Source: Trogon surrucura (Eukaryota > Chordata > Aves > Trogoniformes > Trogonidae). Taken from it: DNA of 64,000 nucleotides. How positions within the stretch are numbered: the stretch's first letter is position 1; every line of letters starts with the position of its first letter. The position numbers and the translations under genes were made by a program. Below the pieces are notes generated by a model. The model worked only from the letters and a program-made list of their open reading frames with translations, was not told the DNA's origin and made no database searches. Where the stretch lies: assembly GCA_020746105.1 (NCBI GenBank), contig CM036617.1, positions 149,424,578 to 149,488,577 of the forward strand, in the 5' to 3' direction. This document shows, piece after piece, positions 60,441 to 64,000 of this stretch.

Positions 60441-63400
60441 ACAGAGAAGTATTCAAAAAGAAAACTAAAAGGAAGAGCTGTTTCAGAGAAAGCAAATGAT
60501 CAGGAAAATATTAAGCATAAACCAGAGCACAAGAGAATTTAGTCCAAGGACCAGGAGACAATTCCTATCAATGAAGTGTAGTAGAGTGTGTCAGGAGGGC
60601 AAAATGGTGGAAAAACTCATCAGCTGTGTCACTTAAAGCTGCACAAAACAAAGTACTTGTGGTGTACTGGCTAGAATAATTCTGCATTATCACAGAGAGG
60701 GTTAAACAACTGTTGACCCAACAGCTCTCCTCACTATTTCTCTGATTCTAAGCATCACATGCTATGTAGGTAGAGAGGTAAGGGTCATCGCTGCAGGAAA
60801 AAGTGAACATGTGAGGTGATGTGTCAGATGTTACTCTACATGCTATATAGAACTGAAATCCCTAGGAGGAAAATATATGCAGGGCAGATTTGTGGATGGC
60901 CTTCTGGTTTTATATGTCACACCAGACATAATGAGTTTTTACTCAAATAAGTGTTTTGTATGAAATTAGCAGCTACTGGTCTGATCCAGATCTCAATGCA
61001 GCCACAAATACAAACTTATCTTTACTCTATGTACAGAAAGGCACGTTCTCAAAAGGCAGACTTTGGAATTCATTGCTCACAAGGGTTCCTAAAGATGCCT
61101 TTTGTAAAATGGAAGGATTTCAAAAGATAATGCAGAGGAGGTGGAGTCATTAATAAATTACAAGGAAGAGAGAGAACCAAAGCATGAGACGAAAGAAGAG
61201 TTATAAAGGAAACCTGATCACGATGAGTGCAAAGCCTGTTCGAGACAGGCAGCTGATAGAGAGGGGACTGCAGCCAGTCTGGAGCATTGCATACCCACTA
61301 TTCCCTGCCTGCTGCACTGTCTTGCAGAGACAGACATCCTCTGTTACTGGTTTGGCTGGCTGCTGGGGCCATTGACAAGCATATGAAACCTCGGTGTTAA
61401 GTCTAGTCGAGTGCTTTCAGAACAGCTCGTAGTGGGATGGAGTCAGCCTGTCTGTCCATTACAATCCACCTCGCGAGCACCTAGGGTTTAATCTAAACAA
61501 GGGACTTATGACTGTGAGTATATCACTATATTGGCGTATCATATTGACTTTCTGATAATGTTCTAAGCCAGTCGGGTAAGAAAGAGAAAGTGCCACTGGG
61601 TACAAATTGTGGCATCAATTCTCTGCCAGACTGATCAATTGAATTTATATATTACCTCCAGCTGTGTACTTAAAATCTATAGTTTCACTCCCTCCAGTGC
61701 ACAGCTCACAGTTTAAGTAATTGCAAATATAAATGAATTTCAAAAGGATTTAGCAGGCTTTAAATTAAAAATGTGTGAACATTGTTATTTTAAGCATTCT
61801 AAATTATTTACTAATATAGCCCAGCTGATTCACTTTTCTCTTCTTTCTGTCTTTTCTTGATTTTTTGATCCCTAAAGCCTCAGTGGAGCTTAACACACCT
61901 CCAATAAACTGCAAACAGTAAAATAATGCTCTATTTTACCCAATTAAAAAAAAAAAAATCTTCAGATTCAGTCTACAGAATAACTAGTAAAATATCAGCA
62001 GTACAAGGACTGTTAAATCCTGCATTAGAATTAGGCAAGTCATCAAGAGGCATAAATATGGAGTTAACTTAAAGCACAAGTCTAAACACTTAAAATTAAT
62101 CAGGTATTCAGGAGATCTGTTCTACATGGGTACTGGGGTGACATAATAAGATGAGAGGGTTACAAAAAAACACCTAAACAGATTCTGGCTACAAGACATA
62201 CTTGCTGAGTCTGATTTACCTTAATCAAACATTGCAGCTGTTTTCTGGTTTAATCACATCTTTTGGATTAATCTGTAGAATACTTGACTCATAAGATAAA
62301 CATCACATCAAAGTAATAAATTAGGTCACTTGAACTTGTATTAAACCAGTGAGCACCATTTTCCATTTTTCCATATTTTCTGTCTATCAACTGTAAAAAT
62401 GATTCATAAGCTTCTTCGGAGACAATAAGGGAGAGATTCGATGCAGAAAAAACATCTACACACAGAAATAACGACAAGCAACTTCAGTGTGTCTACCTAT
62501 AGAGCCAGGTCCAGTGTTGGATCATGGCTTATGCCTCCCTTATATGCCACTAGTGATAAAGAACAACAGAATCTGTTAAGAATAATCTTTTAAAAAGCAG
62601 TTAATTCATCTGCAATATTAGGTTCCCAATTTACAAGGGTATTGGCTATTCCGTGAACAGATAAATGCAATAAAACTCTATTTGAAATCTCGCTGGGTGA
62701 AGTTATAGGTAACTCTATATATGTTTGCCCTCACTATTTTTTTTTATTCAATTTGTTGTGTGAGAGAAAGAAAAATAAGCTAAATGTGTAAGGATTATAG
62801 CACAGTGCATAAAAACATAATGTTGGCAAATAATTGAAGAAAGGATATTATTGGTTTGAAGGAAATAATGTTATATTCTCATTATGGGGATAAATATACA
62901 GTCACAAAAGAAATGTTTGTCCTGATTACTATTGTTTTTTTATTGTTAAAGTTATGATCTGAGGTAATTTGAGATTACTTGCTCCCCAAGTAATGCTGCA
63001 GTTTTTATTCAGGTACATCTTCAGCAAAGTCAACAGTAGTGTAACTAACATATGCCAAAATGATTCTTTTAGACAACATTAGCCCTCTTTTAAGACTTCT
63101 TTGATTGTAATTTGTTTGATGTATTTTGTAAAGCCTGAAACAGGGGAATTTGCATTTACACTCATTATATATCCTTAGGAAGCGGAAATCTTACCACAAG
63201 TCTGGACTGAATATAATACAGAAAAAAAAAATCTCAACACTAACACCTCATCTAAAACAATATGTAGAGAACTTGCTTAATCTGAACTTTAACAGCAGTT
63301 AGAGTTATCAAGTATCCCACAAGATATTGGATGCTCCTAATTCCGGTTGGAAGAACCATGACCTTACTAAGAGCATATACAATATACCAAATACACGATA

Positions 63401-64000
63401 TTACTTTTTTACCCCAGAATTCCCTTTTTCTTTTGATGTGGACAATGGATCTGAGGCTGAAAGTAAGTGCTACTGCCTCACTGATGTTCCTATATTCTAC
63501 CGTGTATCACTATCACAAAGCTCAGAGCTTAGAGCTGCTTCTTTTCCAGCTCGCTGTCATCAGCTTGGTCTCTTGGCTCAGCTGCCCAGGTCTCTCTTGG
63601 ATACCTCAAGCTACTGAACAGCCACTAGTAGCAATTGCGGCAGTAACCTACACAGTAAGCTGTAAGAAACAGTAACGGGAATAGAAATAGTCAAAATCTG
63701 CAAGGCTGGGAGGAGGGACAGGGTTAAAGGGAATGATTTTTAGGACATCAAATTTCGGGTTTTCTCTTACTTTCCTGGGTGATTCCGCCATGTGTGAGGA
63801 ATACCTTTAAGGTTAATGGGATTCTGAAATCAACAGAAATTACTTACTAATGGTTCAGGGAAGTTTTCGTACCACAGTGCGAATTTACAAGGTTATTAGC
63901 TATTCTGCAGCAGCTCTCTTATTCTGCAGTGATGCACCACTTTCAAAATGGAGTGACTACCTACAGAAAGCCTCTGCACATTAAGATATTGTGTAGTCCC
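60441..64000. other. Unique noncoding DNA to window end, no gene seen
   Basis: No gene or recognised transposon. The block 61380-61860 stands out for complexity. Frames at 63327-63675 (96 and 114 codons) overlap each other in different phases, have no domain, and are read as chance. Confidence 0.55.
61380..61860. promoter_or_regulatory. Candidate conserved noncoding element
   Basis: A block with a GC-richer start ('cacctcgcgagcacctaggg') followed by complex AT-rich sequence with 'actgatcaattgaa', 'agtaattgcaaat' and 'gcccagctgattcac' segments. It has almost no low-complexity sequence and no sustained open frame. As with the other blocks, conservation is inferred from texture. Confidence 0.3.

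Noticed and set aside
1..64000. CRISPR array, operon, phage or other prokaryotic system
   Set aside because: No regularly spaced repeats, no dense coding and clear avian CR1 elements; the DNA is vertebrate.

Overview
This window looks like intergenic or deep intronic DNA from a bird, probably a neognath. The evidence is eight CR1 LINE fragments carrying avian-type 3' ends (a 'cccttccaRcc' block followed by short ATTCTRTG repeats), no recognisable SINEs, no mammal-type L1, overall AT-rich composition and low repeat density. I found no protein-coding gene, no tRNA, rRNA or known small RNA, no CRISPR array and nothing bacterial. The open reading frames are short and mostly random. The convincing ones are broken C-terminal pieces of the CR1 reverse-transcriptase ORF (ORF2) or antisense shadows of them. 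No host gene can be named, so the genomic location is unknown.

Layout: 1-11.7 kb is unique AT-rich DNA with one short CR1 tail at 1.4 kb. At 11.7-12.95 kb lies the longest CR1, on the minus strand; it spans RT motifs A to C and the C-terminal region, and is broken by frameshifts. From 13 to 21.7 kb there are three plus-strand CR1 pieces (13.96, 19.09 and 20.83 kb), a candidate conserved noncoding block near 15.0-15.5 kb and a small CpG-dense patch near 16.55 kb. From 21.7 to 32 kb the DNA is unique and AT-rich with A-rich low-complexity tracts. At 32.08-33.26 kb is the most distinctive segment: a G-rich polypurine tract, then about 1 kb of high-complexity sequence rich in homeodomain-type TAATTA cores, with further G-rich runs inside it. 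This is the best candidate for a developmental enhancer or conserved noncoding element. From 33.3 to 60 kb the window is again unique DNA with CR1 pieces at 34.5 and 44.3 kb, microsatellites and several weaker candidate regulatory blocks. A CR1 tail lies at 60.16-60.44 kb, and the rest is unique DNA.

The parts do not form a pathway. The reasonable reading is a gene-poor regulatory landscape, in which conserved noncoding elements may act on a gene outside the window, overlaid with dead CR1 insertions of different ages. I saw no convincing new gene system. Conservation claims are judgements from sequence texture only, because no alignment could be run.
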